Positions 25,422-35,123 are shown, counted from the first letter of the stretch. The stretch: 64,000 bases of DNA from Candidatus Gastranaerophilales bacterium (GCA_944324945.1 CALUYE010000001.1:496001-560000), one strand, 5' to 3'. Notes: generated by a model from the letters alone, not told the origin. Translations and numbers: made by a program.

Positions 25422-27044
25422 TTATATTTCCTCGCTAAAGTTATCGGGTATTAATTTTAAAAGCTTAATGTTTGCAATTTCAAAAGAAGGATTTAAATTA
25501 AGAGATGTTTTAAAGTAATGTATTGCTTCATCGTTTTTATTAAGCGCCTGATTTAAAAGACCGCAAAGATAGTAATAGTAGTAATTTTTTTCTAAAGTCA
25601 AAGAAGTGTTTGCAATCAGACCTTTAGCGGGCTTGATATTTTTGTTTTTTAAATACAATTCAACAAGTGCGCCTATTGCGTTTTCGTTTAACGGGTTAAC
25701 AAGAAGCGCGCGTTTTAGGAAATCTTCTTTTAAAACGTCATTTTTCTGTGCGATGCTTATTGCGCTTTTATAATAGCTTAAATAAGCGTTTTTTGGCATT
25801 TTATCAATTTTTGCTTCAAGTTTTGCAAGCTCTTTAGGGTTTTTAGCGTATTCTCTTTGAGCATTTGCAAGTTTTATTATGATTTCATAGTTATTTTTAT
25901 CTTTTGAATAAGCTTTTTTATACATTTTAACCGCATTTTTGTAGTCTCTGTGCATAAATTTAATATCGCCTATTCCTATTATTGTTTCTTCGTTATTCTT
26001 TTCAAGCTTATAAGAATTTACAAAAAACGTATTGGCTCTTTCAACATTTCCGCTTGCAAGTTCGCTTTTGGCGTAAAGTGTTATGATTTTTGCGTTATCT
26101 TTATCAAAATTTAAAATATTCTGACAGTCTTTTTTAACTTTTTCATAATTTCCTTCAAGAAAAGCTTTTTTAACCGCGTGATATTTCCGCTCTTTTTCGT
26201 TTCCTGATGATTGAGCTAAGATGCATTCTTTTTTTATTTGTAAATCTTGCGCAAAATTAACACAGGAAGGCATTTTTTCCAGTTTTTGAATAATTTTAAG
26301 TGCGTCAGAGTATTTTTTTGCGTTTGTTAAAATATCGATTTTAAACATTTGATATTGCAAATTATCATTAGCAATTGAAATTGCTTTATTAATTGAATTT
26401 AGAGCATCATTATATTTTTTGATTTCAAAATATGCTCTTGATAACATAAAATGATAGTAATCGTTTTTTTGATATTGAGATTTTTTTGTATTCAGTTCAT
26501 TTATTGCTTCAAGGGATGAATTATCAAAATATATGCTGCTGTATAATTTTGCAAAGTATATTTCATCTTCCTGTGATAAATTGGCTTTTGGAATATAACT
26601 TTTTTCAAGATCTGAAATGTTATCGTAGAAATAATTTTTATAAACAATTTTATCAATTGCTTTATTTCCTAAAGAAAAAAATCCAATTTCATAAAATACT
26701 TTTGATAAAGTTAATAAAGAAGTATCATCGTCTATTTTATCAATTAATTGTTTATATTCATCATAAGCAACACTTGCGTTTCCTTGATTGAATTTTGAAG
26801 TTATATTGATAAAATCTTTTCGCATTTGAACTTTTTTATCGGTAACATTTTCCTTATTTACTTTTGTTTCGTTATTTAAAAGAGTATCTACGATATTAGC
26901 TAAATTAAAATAACTTGTATTATTATTTTGCGTGTTTGATGAGGGCACTAAAAGTGAATCACTGTCTGAATAAGCGCTTGAAACAGTGAAAAACAAAAGA
27001 AATAAAATTAAAATTATATTCTTTTTTGCTTTCATTTTATTCAA
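25422..27044 (-). CDS. Exported tetratricopeptide-repeat protein
   Basis: 540 residues. A signal peptide (IILILFLLFFTVSSAYS) is followed by a Ser/Asn-rich stretch and then by at least six TPR-like helical pairs from residue ~150 to the end. Examples are YYHFMLSRAYFEIKKYNDALNSINKAI and YYYYYLCGLLNQALNKNDEAIHYFKTSLNLNP. It should act in the periplasm as a protein-binding scaffold. It lies 12 nt after the HD-GYP gene and directly in front of comM, so the three form one leftward operon. Partners unknown. Confidence 0.82.
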   Translation of the reverse strand: MNKMKAKKNIILILFLLFFTVSSAYSDSDSLLVPSSNTQNNNTSYFNLANIVDTLLNNETKVNKENVTDKKVQMRKDFINITSKFNQGNASVAYDEYKQLIDKIDDDTSLLTLSKVFYEIGFFSLGNKAIDKIVYKNYFYDNISDLEKSYIPKANLSQEDEIYFAKLYSSIYFDNSSLEAINELNTKKSQYQKNDYYHFMLSRAYFEIKKYNDALNSINKAISIANDNLQYQMFKIDILTNAKKYSDALKIIQKLEKMPSCVNFAQDLQIKKECILAQSSGNEKERKYHAVKKAFLEGNYEKVKKDCQNILNFDKDNAKIITLYAKSELASGNVERANTFFVNSYKLEKNNEETIIGIGDIKFMHRDYKNAVKMYKKAYSKDKNNYEIIIKLANAQREYAKNPKELAKLEAKIDKMPKNAYLSYYKSAISIAQKNDVLKEDFLKRALLVNPLNENAIGALVELYLKNKNIKPAKGLIANTSLTLEKNYYYYYLCGLLNQALNKNDEAIHYFKTSLNLNPSFEIANIKLLKLIPDNFSEEI

Positions 27045-27056
27045 CTTTTGATTCCT

Positions 27057-28811
27057 CTAAGAATTATAACGATAATATTTGTTAAATGTTCTGACTATAT
27101 TTTTTTCTTTTTGATTGATGGCATTATCCTCATTATTAAGGATACCATATAATTGACTCAAATTAAACTCTTTTAATAAATTTTGGTCTTTTTCTTCGAT
27201 AATATCTTTATTATCTCCAAGTATTATATTTAAAATGTCATACATGGAAATATCCAAAAATGCATCTGTTATATTTTCGTCAAAGTGGCTGTTTTTCCCT
27301 TTAACCATTATTTGAAGAGCATCTTTTATTTCCATTTTATCGCGGTAGTGTCTTTTTGATGTAACGGCGTCAAACACGTCGCACACGGCAAGAATCCTTC
27401 CGCCCAGGGGAATTTCTTCTCCTTTTAAACCTTTGAAATATCCGCTTCCGTCATATCTTTCATGGTGGGATGATGCGATTGATGCTACTTCTTTAAAATT
27501 TTTTGAAATATAGACTTTACCTAAGATGTTATCGGTTAATTTTACATGTTCTTTTATGTGTTCGTATTCATCAGGGGTTAATTTTCCTTCTTTTTGAAGA
27601 ATGGAATCTTTGATTCCTATTTTACCTATATCGTGTAATAAGGCAGCGTTTTTTATAATTTCTTTTTCTTTTTTACTTAAAGCGCACTTATCACAAATTA
27701 AATCGGCATAAAGCATAACGCGCTTTGAGTGTCCCGATGTTATTTTATCTCTTGCATCAATTGAAGCTGAGAGTGCATTAATAAAGCTTGTGAATAAATT
27801 TCTCTGTTCTTCGATTAATTTTTTTTGTTTATCGAATAAATTTGCATTCTCAAGCGCAATCCCCGCGCTTGAACCTATTGCAAGAAGTAAATCTTCGTCT
27901 TTTTGCGTAAAATCGCCTTCAAATTTATTTAAAACCTGAAAAACGCCGACTATCTGATGGGACAGGTTTCTAATGGGCATACATAAGATGTTTCTTGTTT
28001 TATAGCCTGTTTTTATATCGATTTCTTTATTGAAATATTCATTTTCGTATGCATTTTTAATGTTTATGGTTTCTCCCGTTGTTGCAACATGTCCTGCAAG
28101 ACCTTTTGTCGCGCTGAATCTTATCTCTATGCTTTCAAGACCGGGAGCGACTTTGCTCCATAATTCATTATGTTCATCATCCAACAAAAAGACGGTGCAT
28201 CTATCCGCACAAAGCGCTTTTTCAATTTGCCGCGCTATTATTTCAAGAAGACTGTCGATATTTGTTTCAATTGCAATGCTTCTTCCGACCTGTAAAAGTG
28301 CTAAAAGTGCATTGTCTTTCATTTCGTTTGGAATGAAAGAAATTTTTTTGGAATTTAATGTCGGATTTTCTTTTTCCGTTTTTTCCTTGAAAGCTAAAAT
28401 TGCAGCGTTTAAATCCTTGTTTTCGTTTGTTTTTATTAATAAACTTCCTTTTATTAAATCAAGTGAAATTTCGATATTTTTCTCATGGTATTCTACAAGC
28501 CCCGCGCAAAAAAGATTAATTTTTTGTGCAAGAGCGCTTGATGATGAATTTGCAATATATTTTGCATCGTTTAAAAGATTTACGGTTTGATAATACCTTG
28601 CTCCCGTAAGATAGTTGTTGAGCGCAAGATAAGACATAACTATCGAAACAATATCAAAAAATTTATTTGCAATTGCGTTTTTATGCAAATAAATAAGTTC
28701 ATCATTCTTGAAGGGCAGATTTTTGCAAATACGGTTAAAAAAAGAGTCAATAAGATACTCTTTTATTTTTTGATAATTGCTTATATCTGTATTTTTTAAG
28801 GTTATAACCAT
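27057..28811 (-). CDS. GAF-HD-GYP cyclic-di-GMP phosphodiesterase-like protein
   Basis: 584 residues. An N-terminal helical region (1-165) of unknown type is followed by a GAF sensor domain (~175-325, with CTVFLLDDEHNELW and GVFQVLNKF) and an HD-GYP domain (~340-520). The HD motif HDIGKIG and HHERYDGSGYFKGLKG are present; the third residue of GYP is Phe here. HD-GYP enzymes hydrolyse cyclic-di-GMP and so control surface attachment or pili. No transmembrane segment is seen. First gene of the operon with the TPR protein and comM. Confidence 0.88.
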   Translation of the reverse strand: MVITLKNTDISNYQKIKEYLIDSFFNRICKNLPFKNDELIYLHKNAIANKFFDIVSIVMSYLALNNYLTGARYYQTVNLLNDAKYIANSSSSALAQKINLFCAGLVEYHEKNIEISLDLIKGSLLIKTNENKDLNAAILAFKEKTEKENPTLNSKKISFIPNEMKDNALLALLQVGRSIAIETNIDSLLEIIARQIEKALCADRCTVFLLDDEHNELWSKVAPGLESIEIRFSATKGLAGHVATTGETINIKNAYENEYFNKEIDIKTGYKTRNILCMPIRNLSHQIVGVFQVLNKFEGDFTQKDEDLLLAIGSSAGIALENANLFDKQKKLIEEQRNLFTSFINALSASIDARDKITSGHSKRVMLYADLICDKCALSKKEKEIIKNAALLHDIGKIGIKDSILQKEGKLTPDEYEHIKEHVKLTDNILGKVYISKNFKEVASIASSHHERYDGSGYFKGLKGEEIPLGGRILAVCDVFDAVTSKRHYRDKMEIKDALQIMVKGKNSHFDENITDAFLDISMYDILNIILGDNKDIIEEKDQNLLKEFNLSQLYGILNNEDNAINQKEKNIVRTFNKYYRYNS

Positions 28812-28990
28812 TAATCTATCCCATAATATTTTAAAATTATTATTAATTCATGTCAATTAAAGGAAAAATTTAATATATAAATATTTTTTATACTAATATT
28901 TGTAAATATATTTTAATAATGTATTGAATTATTTCTATATTTTAAATATTCTTAAAGTATAAGTTATTCAACGATACGGAAGGCAAAATT

Positions 28991-30010
28991 TTGAAAGTAA
29001 ATTTAATTTTAAACAACGGCTATCTTAAAAAAAATACTCTTCAATCAAAAAGTAATTACGCTAAAGCTCCTTTTAAAAATCTTCAAAATTCAAATATACC
29101 TTTTAAATCAAATCATGAAAACATTATCGATAAAGTCTCAAATTACGAACAAAACTCTGAAGTAAGCGCTTTTATTGATGATTTTAACAATTATCCGACA
29201 AGAGAAGTAAATGAAGGCATAACTAAGCTTTATGATAACAAGTATGCTTTTTTATATGATGAAATCCATGGCATGATAAGAAACGGCGAAGAAAGTAAAG
29301 CGCGCAGTATATTAAACAGGTTAAATCTTATAGGCCCTGTCGGAACTCATGCAAACACATATTACGGAAAATATATTCCTTTCTTTATCAAAAACGAAAA
29401 AAATGAAGATCCCGTAGAATATTTTAAACAACATGCTCAAAAATCATACACCGATATAAGTAAATTAAAAGCTCCCGAAATAGTTTTTGAAAGCGAAGAA
29501 AAAACAATAGAAAAAGTAAGACAAGTAAAAAATAAAGCGCAGGATTATCAAAAACAATTAAAACCTTTTGTTAAAAAATTCCGGGATTTAAATAACGGTA
29601 AAAATCCTGAATTTCCTGACTATATTATGTTCGTAACGGATGAAAAAGCGCCTGTTTATCTTGCTTTAGAACAACTTAAAAAAGAAATCCCCGAAGCCGA
29701 TTTTATATATGTTGCAGGAAGATATTTAAGAGCGGGGATATTGCAGGAAAGACTTGCGCAAACACTTGATAAAGCAGATGATAAATACTTGATGGAAGGA
29801 AAAAGAAGCATTATTTTTGTTCCCCATCTTGATGATTTAATGAACAGAAGAAAAAATATAAGAGAAAACATTGAACAAATAAGACGCTTTACCAGAAACG
29901 CAAGTGAAGGTTATCATGTAACTTTGGTTTTTTACACAGAACCCGATACAATCGAGCTGCTTGATAAAGAATCGCTTAAAGCAAATAACAAAGGTTTAGT
30001 AATAAAATAA
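28991..30010 (+). CDS. Unknown protein with degenerate AAA-like domain (copy A)
   Basis: 339 residues from a TTG start preceded by ggaagg; no ATG is available nearby. Family not recognised. The first ~40 residues are polar and end in NIPFKSN. The middle is helical (KVRQVKNKAQDYQKQLK). The C-terminal ~130 residues read like a nucleotide-binding alpha/beta fold without a P-loop: IMFVTDEKAPVYLALEQL occupies the Walker A strand position, SIIFVPHLDDLM resembles a Walker B strand, and VTLVFYTEPDT resembles sensor 1. It ends soon after, with no lid domain. The next gene is a paralogue. Assignment to AAA+ is inference by pattern, not by search. Confidence 0.6.
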   Translation: MKVNLILNNGYLKKNTLQSKSNYAKAPFKNLQNSNIPFKSNHENIIDKVSNYEQNSEVSAFIDDFNNYPTREVNEGITKLYDNKYAFLYDEIHGMIRNGEESKARSILNRLNLIGPVGTHANTYYGKYIPFFIKNEKNEDPVEYFKQHAQKSYTDISKLKAPEIVFESEEKTIEKVRQVKNKAQDYQKQLKPFVKKFRDLNNGKNPEFPDYIMFVTDEKAPVYLALEQLKKEIPEADFIYVAGRYLRAGILQERLAQTLDKADDKYLMEGKRSIIFVPHLDDLMNRRKNIRENIEQIRRFTRNASEGYHVTLVFYTEPDTIELLDKESLKANNKGLVIK

Positions 30011-30125
30011 AAAAGATTAAAATTCTTTAATTTTTTCCAATGGAATGATGCAAAAAAATGTAATTTATAATATAATGATAATAGACAATAGAAGCAAATT
30101 AACACAATAGGGAAATTGAAAAAAT

Positions 30126-31541
30126 ATGAAGATTGGTGTTGTTGGTACAGTTGGGTTAACTCCTGCAAAAAATTCGCAAAAGCTTAGAAGCAATTCAAAT
30201 TACAAAATTTCATTCGGCTCTGTAGAGCAAGATTGTTTCGTAAAAAGAGACAGGGCGCAAATTTTTGAAAATATGAAAAAAATATACGATGCCCATGATG
30301 AAATGTTTTATAAAATAAAACCCGAAGTTGATGAATTAAGAAGCAATATATCTGATTTAACAAACAAAGCTTCACAGGTTCAATCGATAAAATACGTATC
30401 TGATGATGACAAATCACCTTTAGCGCAATTTATAAGATCAATGAAAAAAGATGAGATGAAACCCGTAAATGAGCTTTATGATATACTTGAAGAAAGTATT
30501 GCGGGTCGTTTAAATTATGGTGCTGAAGAAAGCGTTAAACAACAAAGCTCTGCAGGATGTATATTATTTAAAAGCCGCGACAGGCAGCTTGCAAAAGATA
30601 TGACTTCACTGTATCCTTTTTACGGTTTATTTAGAAAAGATAAACAAGAAACCGCTTCAGGCGTGTTTGAGCTTCTTGATATGTATAATAATAAAAATTA
30701 TCTTTTTGAAACCGAAATATTAGATTCAAGCAATAAACAAACAAGTGATTATTTTAATCAAATAATGCAAAAATTAACGGATTCAACATCCTCAAAAAGA
30801 ACAGGCTATTTTATAATTGATGATTTAGAAAGTCTTATGGATGAAAACAAAAATTCAAAAGAAAATGTTGAAACCATGAAAGATGTCCTGGAAAATTCTT
30901 TTGATAAATTTAAAAGCATTATTATTGCAAGTGCCCAAGAAGCGCCTGAAAACGCGCAGGACGGATTTATAAGGGAAATTGATCTTGATAATCTCGGAAT
31001 AACAAAAGACCACGTTGAAGCTATTAAAGGAGCAAAAAGAGAAATCGGCGCGCAAGTTGAAGAGTTTGCTTCTTTGTATGGGAAAGTTCCAAGTCAAGAA
31101 CTTGAAAGAATGGAAAAATTAAAACCCATGTTTGCCGATTTAACAAGAATAGATAAAGAACTTGAAAACTTTATTTTCACTCAAAAAAGAAGCGAATTAT
31201 GCATAGGTGTTACTGATGATGAATTTTATAAATTAAGTCATCTTCAAGATGTTGGACCTTATACAAAAACAAAAGCCAGCCTTCTTGCTAAACTTTTGGA
31301 AGAAAAAATAGCCCAGGGCGGTGCGGAGGAAATAATTGAAACAAGTGTGCCTCAAATTAATGAAAAACCGATTCAACAGGCAGCTAAAAAAACTTTCAAA
31401 GATAATATTGATGAAATAATAAATAAAATAAAAAACATGCCCCCGAATAAAACTTTTAAATATGCGGCAATTGGGCTTGCTATAGTTACGGGTATTACTT
31501 ATATTGCAAAAAGAATAAAAACTTCAAAACAACTAAAATAA
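30126..31541 (+). CDS. Unknown protein with degenerate AAA-like domain and C-terminal membrane anchor (copy B)
   Basis: 471 residues, paralogous to the upstream gene. The polar N-terminus ends NYKISFGS. A helical region (60-140) follows, then CILFKSRDRQLAKDM where an AAA+ Walker A would be, GYFIIDDLESLM as a Walker B-like strand, SIIIASAQEAP as sensor 1 and FIREIDLDNL as the usual strand after it. A region resembling a helical lid (SHLQDVGPYTKTKASLLAKLL) follows. Near the C-terminus is one hydrophobic span (FKYAAIGLAIVTGITYIA) with a basic tail, suggesting membrane anchoring with the body in the cytoplasm. It lacks GxxGxGK, so ATP hydrolysis is unlikely. Confidence 0.6.
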   Translation: MKIGVVGTVGLTPAKNSQKLRSNSNYKISFGSVEQDCFVKRDRAQIFENMKKIYDAHDEMFYKIKPEVDELRSNISDLTNKASQVQSIKYVSDDDKSPLAQFIRSMKKDEMKPVNELYDILEESIAGRLNYGAEESVKQQSSAGCILFKSRDRQLAKDMTSLYPFYGLFRKDKQETASGVFELLDMYNNKNYLFETEILDSSNKQTSDYFNQIMQKLTDSTSSKRTGYFIIDDLESLMDENKNSKENVETMKDVLENSFDKFKSIIIASAQEAPENAQDGFIREIDLDNLGITKDHVEAIKGAKREIGAQVEEFASLYGKVPSQELERMEKLKPMFADLTRIDKELENFIFTQKRSELCIGVTDDEFYKLSHLQDVGPYTKTKASLLAKLLEEKIAQGGAEEIIETSVPQINEKPIQQAAKKTFKDNIDEIINKIKNMPPNKTFKYAAIGLAIVTGITYIAKRIKTSKQLK

Positions 31542-31639
31542 ATTTTTAAGTTTTAAAGTTAAAAGTTTTATTATATAATTTTATACTCTTAAAGATTATA
31601 TTATCTAATTATTTTATATGTAGAAAACAAAAATACTTT

Positions 31640-31648
31640 TGTTATAAT
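31640..31648 (+). promoter_or_regulatory. Extended -10 promoter of ctpA
   Basis: TGTTATAAT at 31640-31648. The 26-nt leader to the ATG at 31675 carries the ribosome site aaaggaaag. Confidence 0.6.
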
Positions 31649-31674
31649 ATAATTTGTATAAAAAGGAAAGACTT

Positions 31675-32943
31675 ATGACTTTAAAACAAATGCTTAAAAG
31701 ATTTTCAATATTTATTGCAATATTTATTTTATTCTGTACAACAAATATCCAAAACCCTGCAATGGCAATTACTCCTCAAGGATTATACGACAGGGCCTGG
31801 AGGTTAATAAGCGCTAAATATGTTGATGATACTCAAAATCAACAAAACTGGCAAAGATGGCGCCATAAATACGATAGCGTAATTAAAGACGAAGAAGATG
31901 CTTATATTGCAATAGGTACCATGGTAGATTCTTTAGGCGATGTGTATACTAAATTTTTAACTCCTAAGGAATATAAGGAAGAAACAGAAAGTATTAAAGG
32001 TTCTCTAAACGGTATTGGTGTACAAATCGGAGTTAGAGACGGTAAATTATTAATTATTGCTCCGCTCGAGGATACCCCGGGGGAGCGTGCGGGTTTAAAA
32101 AGCGAGGATGAAATCCTTGAAATTGACGGAAAGTCTACAAAAGGAATTAAAGTTGAAGCCGCAGCCGATCAAATAAGAGGCCCTGAAGGAACCGAAGTTA
32201 AACTTTTAATTAAAAGAAAAGGCGAAGAAAATAAATACTACACAGTTCCAAGAGCCAAAATCGAGCTTAAGTCGGTTTCAACAAAACCTCCTAAAATCGG
32301 CAAAGTTGACGATAATTTAGGATATATAAGACTAAGTTCATTTATTTCAAGAAACGCAGCAGGCGAATTTCAAAAAGCGCTTAACGAGCTTAAAGATAAA
32401 GACGGTCTTATAATCGATTTAAGGTCAAACCCCGGCGGTCTTTTGGATAACGCTATTTATATTGCCGATATGTTATTAAGCTCAAAAGTCATAGTCTCAA
32501 CGGTTGATAGAGACGGATATAAAGAAACACAACATTCTCTATCTCAGGTTGCAACAAATCAACCGATAGTCGTATTAATAGACGGCGGCTCGGCATCCGC
32601 TTCGGAAATCCTGTCAGGCGCCTTAAAAGATAACGACAGAGCTGTAATTGTGGGTAAAAATTCTTTCGGAAAAGGCCTTGTTCAAGAAATAAACAACCTT
32701 CCTGACGGATCTGCACTTCATATTACAATACAAAAATATTTAACTCCAAATGGAACAGATATCCACAAAAAAGGTATCTCGCCCGATTATGTCGTTGATT
32801 TTACGCAGGAAGACGCCAAGAAAAACATAGATCCCCAGCTTGCAAAAGCTTGTGAGATTTTACAAAAAGCGGTCGGCAAATACACCCCTGCTCAAAATCA
32901 AGAACAAAAGAAAGAAGAAAATAAACAAGCCTTAAATAAATAA
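31675..32943 (+). CDS. ctpA: C-terminal processing peptidase (S41A)
   Basis: 422 residues from the ATG at 31675, which follows aaaggaaag; the upstream start at 31654 would add MYKKERL and lies before the ribosome site. A signal sequence (FSIFIAIFILFC) directs it to the periplasm. PDZ domain at ~95-175 (GIGVQIGV ... GLKSEDEILEIDG). The catalytic Ser is in GGSASASEIL and the Lys in GKNSFGKGLVQ. Such proteases trim C-termini; in cyanobacteria CtpA processes D1, and in other bacteria they control cell-wall hydrolases. The tail is Gln/Lys-rich. Confidence 0.94.
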   Translation: MTLKQMLKRFSIFIAIFILFCTTNIQNPAMAITPQGLYDRAWRLISAKYVDDTQNQQNWQRWRHKYDSVIKDEEDAYIAIGTMVDSLGDVYTKFLTPKEYKEETESIKGSLNGIGVQIGVRDGKLLIIAPLEDTPGERAGLKSEDEILEIDGKSTKGIKVEAAADQIRGPEGTEVKLLIKRKGEENKYYTVPRAKIELKSVSTKPPKIGKVDDNLGYIRLSSFISRNAAGEFQKALNELKDKDGLIIDLRSNPGGLLDNAIYIADMLLSSKVIVSTVDRDGYKETQHSLSQVATNQPIVVLIDGGSASASEILSGALKDNDRAVIVGKNSFGKGLVQEINNLPDGSALHITIQKYLTPNGTDIHKKGISPDYVVDFTQEDAKKNIDPQLAKACEILQKAVGKYTPAQNQEQKKEENKQALNK

Positions 32944-32962
32944 TCTTTAAATAACAATTTAT

Positions 32963-32990
32963 TCCCGCAAGCAGTTTGTTTGCGGGATTT
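32963..32990. terminator. Terminator between ctpA and aroA
   Basis: An 8-bp stem with CCCGC core (32963-32970 with 32980-32987), followed by TTTT. It serves ctpA and probably also the convergent speE-aroA transcript. Confidence 0.75.
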
Positions 32991-34282
32991 TAAATTAATA
33001 AATTAAATAAATTCAAAAACTCGGGAAAGGAAGTATTAACGCAATCAAACCCTTTAATTTTTGTTTCTTTTTTATTTATTAAGGATAAAACAAAATAAGT
33101 CATAGCAAGCCTGTGATCAAGAAATGTTTCAAGGTTCAGTTCTTTATTTATTTCTTTCTTGCCTTGAATTTCAAAACCGTCTATATTTTCTTTAATTTCC
33201 ACATCCGCCTTTTTAAAAGCTTCTGTTATTGTTTTAATTCTGTCCGATTCTTTGTTTCTTAAATCTTGAGCATCGCAAACTATTGTTTTACCTTGCGCTT
33301 GGGTTGCCAAAAGCGCCAAAATCGGTATTTCATCAATCAATCTTGGCACCATATCTCCCTTAATTTCAAAAGGTTTTATGTTTTTTGTATATTTAACCGA
33401 AATATCGCAAACTTCTTCATTGGATATTTTTCTTTTGTTTAAAAGTTTGTAATCAACCCCGGCTTGATTAAAAACATCCAGTATTCCCGTCCTTGTCGGG
33501 TTTATTCCGACATTTTTAATTAAAATCAAAGAATCGGGAACAATTGCCGCTCCAACCATAAAAAACGCAGCTGATGAAATATCTCCCGATATTTCAATAT
33601 CTTTTGATATAAGAGGTGATTTTTTTATTTTGGTAAAATAGCCTTTTTCGTTTTTTCCCGTTTTTATATCAGCTCCTAAATATTCAAGCATGATTTCGCT
33701 ATGGTTTCTGGATAGCGAAGGTTCATAAATCACGGTTTCATCATCAATACCTAATCCTGCAAGCAATAAACAGCTTTTAACCTGTGCTGAGGCGATGGGT
33801 GAATTGTAGGTTATTGCGTTTAATTTTTTCCCTTTGATTTTTAAAGGAAGCTTATTTTCGTTTGATTCAATATCTGCTCCCATCAGCCTTAAAGGTTCAA
33901 TTATTCGCTTCATGGGGCGTTTTGATAAGCTTTTATCCCCTTTTAGGGTGGCTTGATAATTACTTCTTGCAAAAAATCCTGACAATAACCTTGTTGTGGT
34001 GCCTGAATTTCCGCAATCAAAAACAAATTCACCTTCTTTTAAAACATCGGAACTATCCAAAATTAAATCGTTTTTGGATATAAATTCATATTTTGCACCC
34101 AGCTGTTTTAAAATTTTAAGGGTTGAAATGCAGTCTTCGCAAACGGAAAGGTTCTTAATTTTAATTTTGGAGTTTGTTAAAAATCCGAAAATTAAGCTTC
34201 TGTGGGATATTGATTTATCGGGAGGAATTGTTATTTCACCCGATAAACCGTTTTTTTTGATTTTTTCTATAAGTTTATCCAT
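32990..34282 (-). CDS. aroA: 3-phosphoshikimate 1-carboxyvinyltransferase (EPSP synthase)
   Basis: 430 residues, the standard length. It makes EPSP from shikimate-3-phosphate and PEP in the aromatic amino-acid pathway. Motifs: PDKSISHRSL at the N-terminus, GNSGTTTRLLSG, QVKSCLLLAGL, the catalytic acidic DEIPILALLA and the late LDHRLAM. Its start overlaps the end of speE by 8 nt, so they form one leftward unit; the combination is not a pathway pairing. Confidence 0.95.
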   Translation of the reverse strand: MDKLIEKIKKNGLSGEITIPPDKSISHRSLIFGFLTNSKIKIKNLSVCEDCISTLKILKQLGAKYEFISKNDLILDSSDVLKEGEFVFDCGNSGTTTRLLSGFFARSNYQATLKGDKSLSKRPMKRIIEPLRLMGADIESNENKLPLKIKGKKLNAITYNSPIASAQVKSCLLLAGLGIDDETVIYEPSLSRNHSEIMLEYLGADIKTGKNEKGYFTKIKKSPLISKDIEISGDISSAAFFMVGAAIVPDSLILIKNVGINPTRTGILDVFNQAGVDYKLLNKRKISNEEVCDISVKYTKNIKPFEIKGDMVPRLIDEIPILALLATQAQGKTIVCDAQDLRNKESDRIKTITEAFKKADVEIKENIDGFEIQGKKEINKELNLETFLDHRLAMTYFVLSLINKKETKIKGFDCVNTSFPEFLNLFNLLI

Positions 34283-35123
34283 TGGCTAATTCTTTAACAA
34301 AGTTAGGAACCATAAATGCTGCGCAATGAAGCATTCTGTTGTAGATTTTGCAGGTTTTTTCAATTTCTTGTGCTCTTTTTTCATCAATTTTTGTGCAATC
34401 AAAAGGAATTTCAACATCATCACTGCAAAATCCCCATGACCAGTAGCCGCCCGGATAAGTGGGCATTGGGCCGCAATAAGGAGCAACATTTTTAAAGACT
34501 TTTCTTAAAAGATGATATGTTTTTTTCATGTTTTCGCTTTGCGCAAAAGGGCCTTCCGTTTGAGGAGTAACAATGCCGCCTTTTTTAAGGGCACGTTTTA
34601 CGTTGTTATAGAATTTTTCGTTAAACAATCCTTCCCCGGGGCCGATTGGGTCTGTTGAATCAATTAAAACAATATCATAGATATCTTCTTTATCTTTGAT
34701 AAATTCAACGGCATCTTGAATTAAAACGTTTACCTTGGGGTTGTTTAATTCACTTGAAACGGTTGGGAAGAATTTCTTTGAAGCTTCAACAACAAGCCCG
34801 TCTATTTCAACCATATCAATATGTTCAACACTTTTGTGTTTTAAAAGTTCTCTAACGGTGCCGCCGTCTCCGCCGCCTATTACAAGAATGTTTTTAGGGT
34901 TTTTGTGAGTCAACATGGGGATATGAACTATCATTTCATGATAGAAAAATTCGTCGCGCTCCGTAACCATCATTAGCCCGTCCAGAGTTAAAACATTGCC
35001 GAAAGCACGGGATGAAAAAACATCAACTTTTTGATAAGGAGAAGTTTCACTATATAAATCCTTATCCTTTTCAATTGCAATTCCAAAGCCTTCGGGGGTT
35101 ATTTCATGGTATAAATTTTGCAT
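34275..35123 (-). CDS. speE: Spermidine synthase
   Basis: 282 residues of the polyamine aminopropyltransferase family, which transfers the aminopropyl group of decarboxylated SAM to putrescine. The binding loop GGGDGGTVRELLKH and the catalytic-site segment DSTDPIGPGEGLF are present, along with the N-terminal YQKVDVF and FFYHEMIVHIP. An aaaagga ribosome site precedes the ATG. First gene of the speE-aroA unit. Confidence 0.94.
   Translation of the reverse strand: MQNLYHEITPEGFGIAIEKDKDLYSETSPYQKVDVFSSRAFGNVLTLDGLMMVTERDEFFYHEMIVHIPMLTHKNPKNILVIGGGDGGTVRELLKHKSVEHIDMVEIDGLVVEASKKFFPTVSSELNNPKVNVLIQDAVEFIKDKEDIYDIVLIDSTDPIGPGEGLFNEKFYNNVKRALKKGGIVTPQTEGPFAQSENMKKTYHLLRKVFKNVAPYCGPMPTYPGGYWSWGFCSDDVEIPFDCTKIDEKRAQEIEKTCKIYNRMLHCAAFMVPNFVKELANG

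Noticed and set aside
28030-28590. 186-codon plus-strand ORF opposite the HD-GYP gene
   Set aside because: Long only because the opposite strand lacks certain codons; the minus-strand frame has clear GAF and HD-GYP domains.
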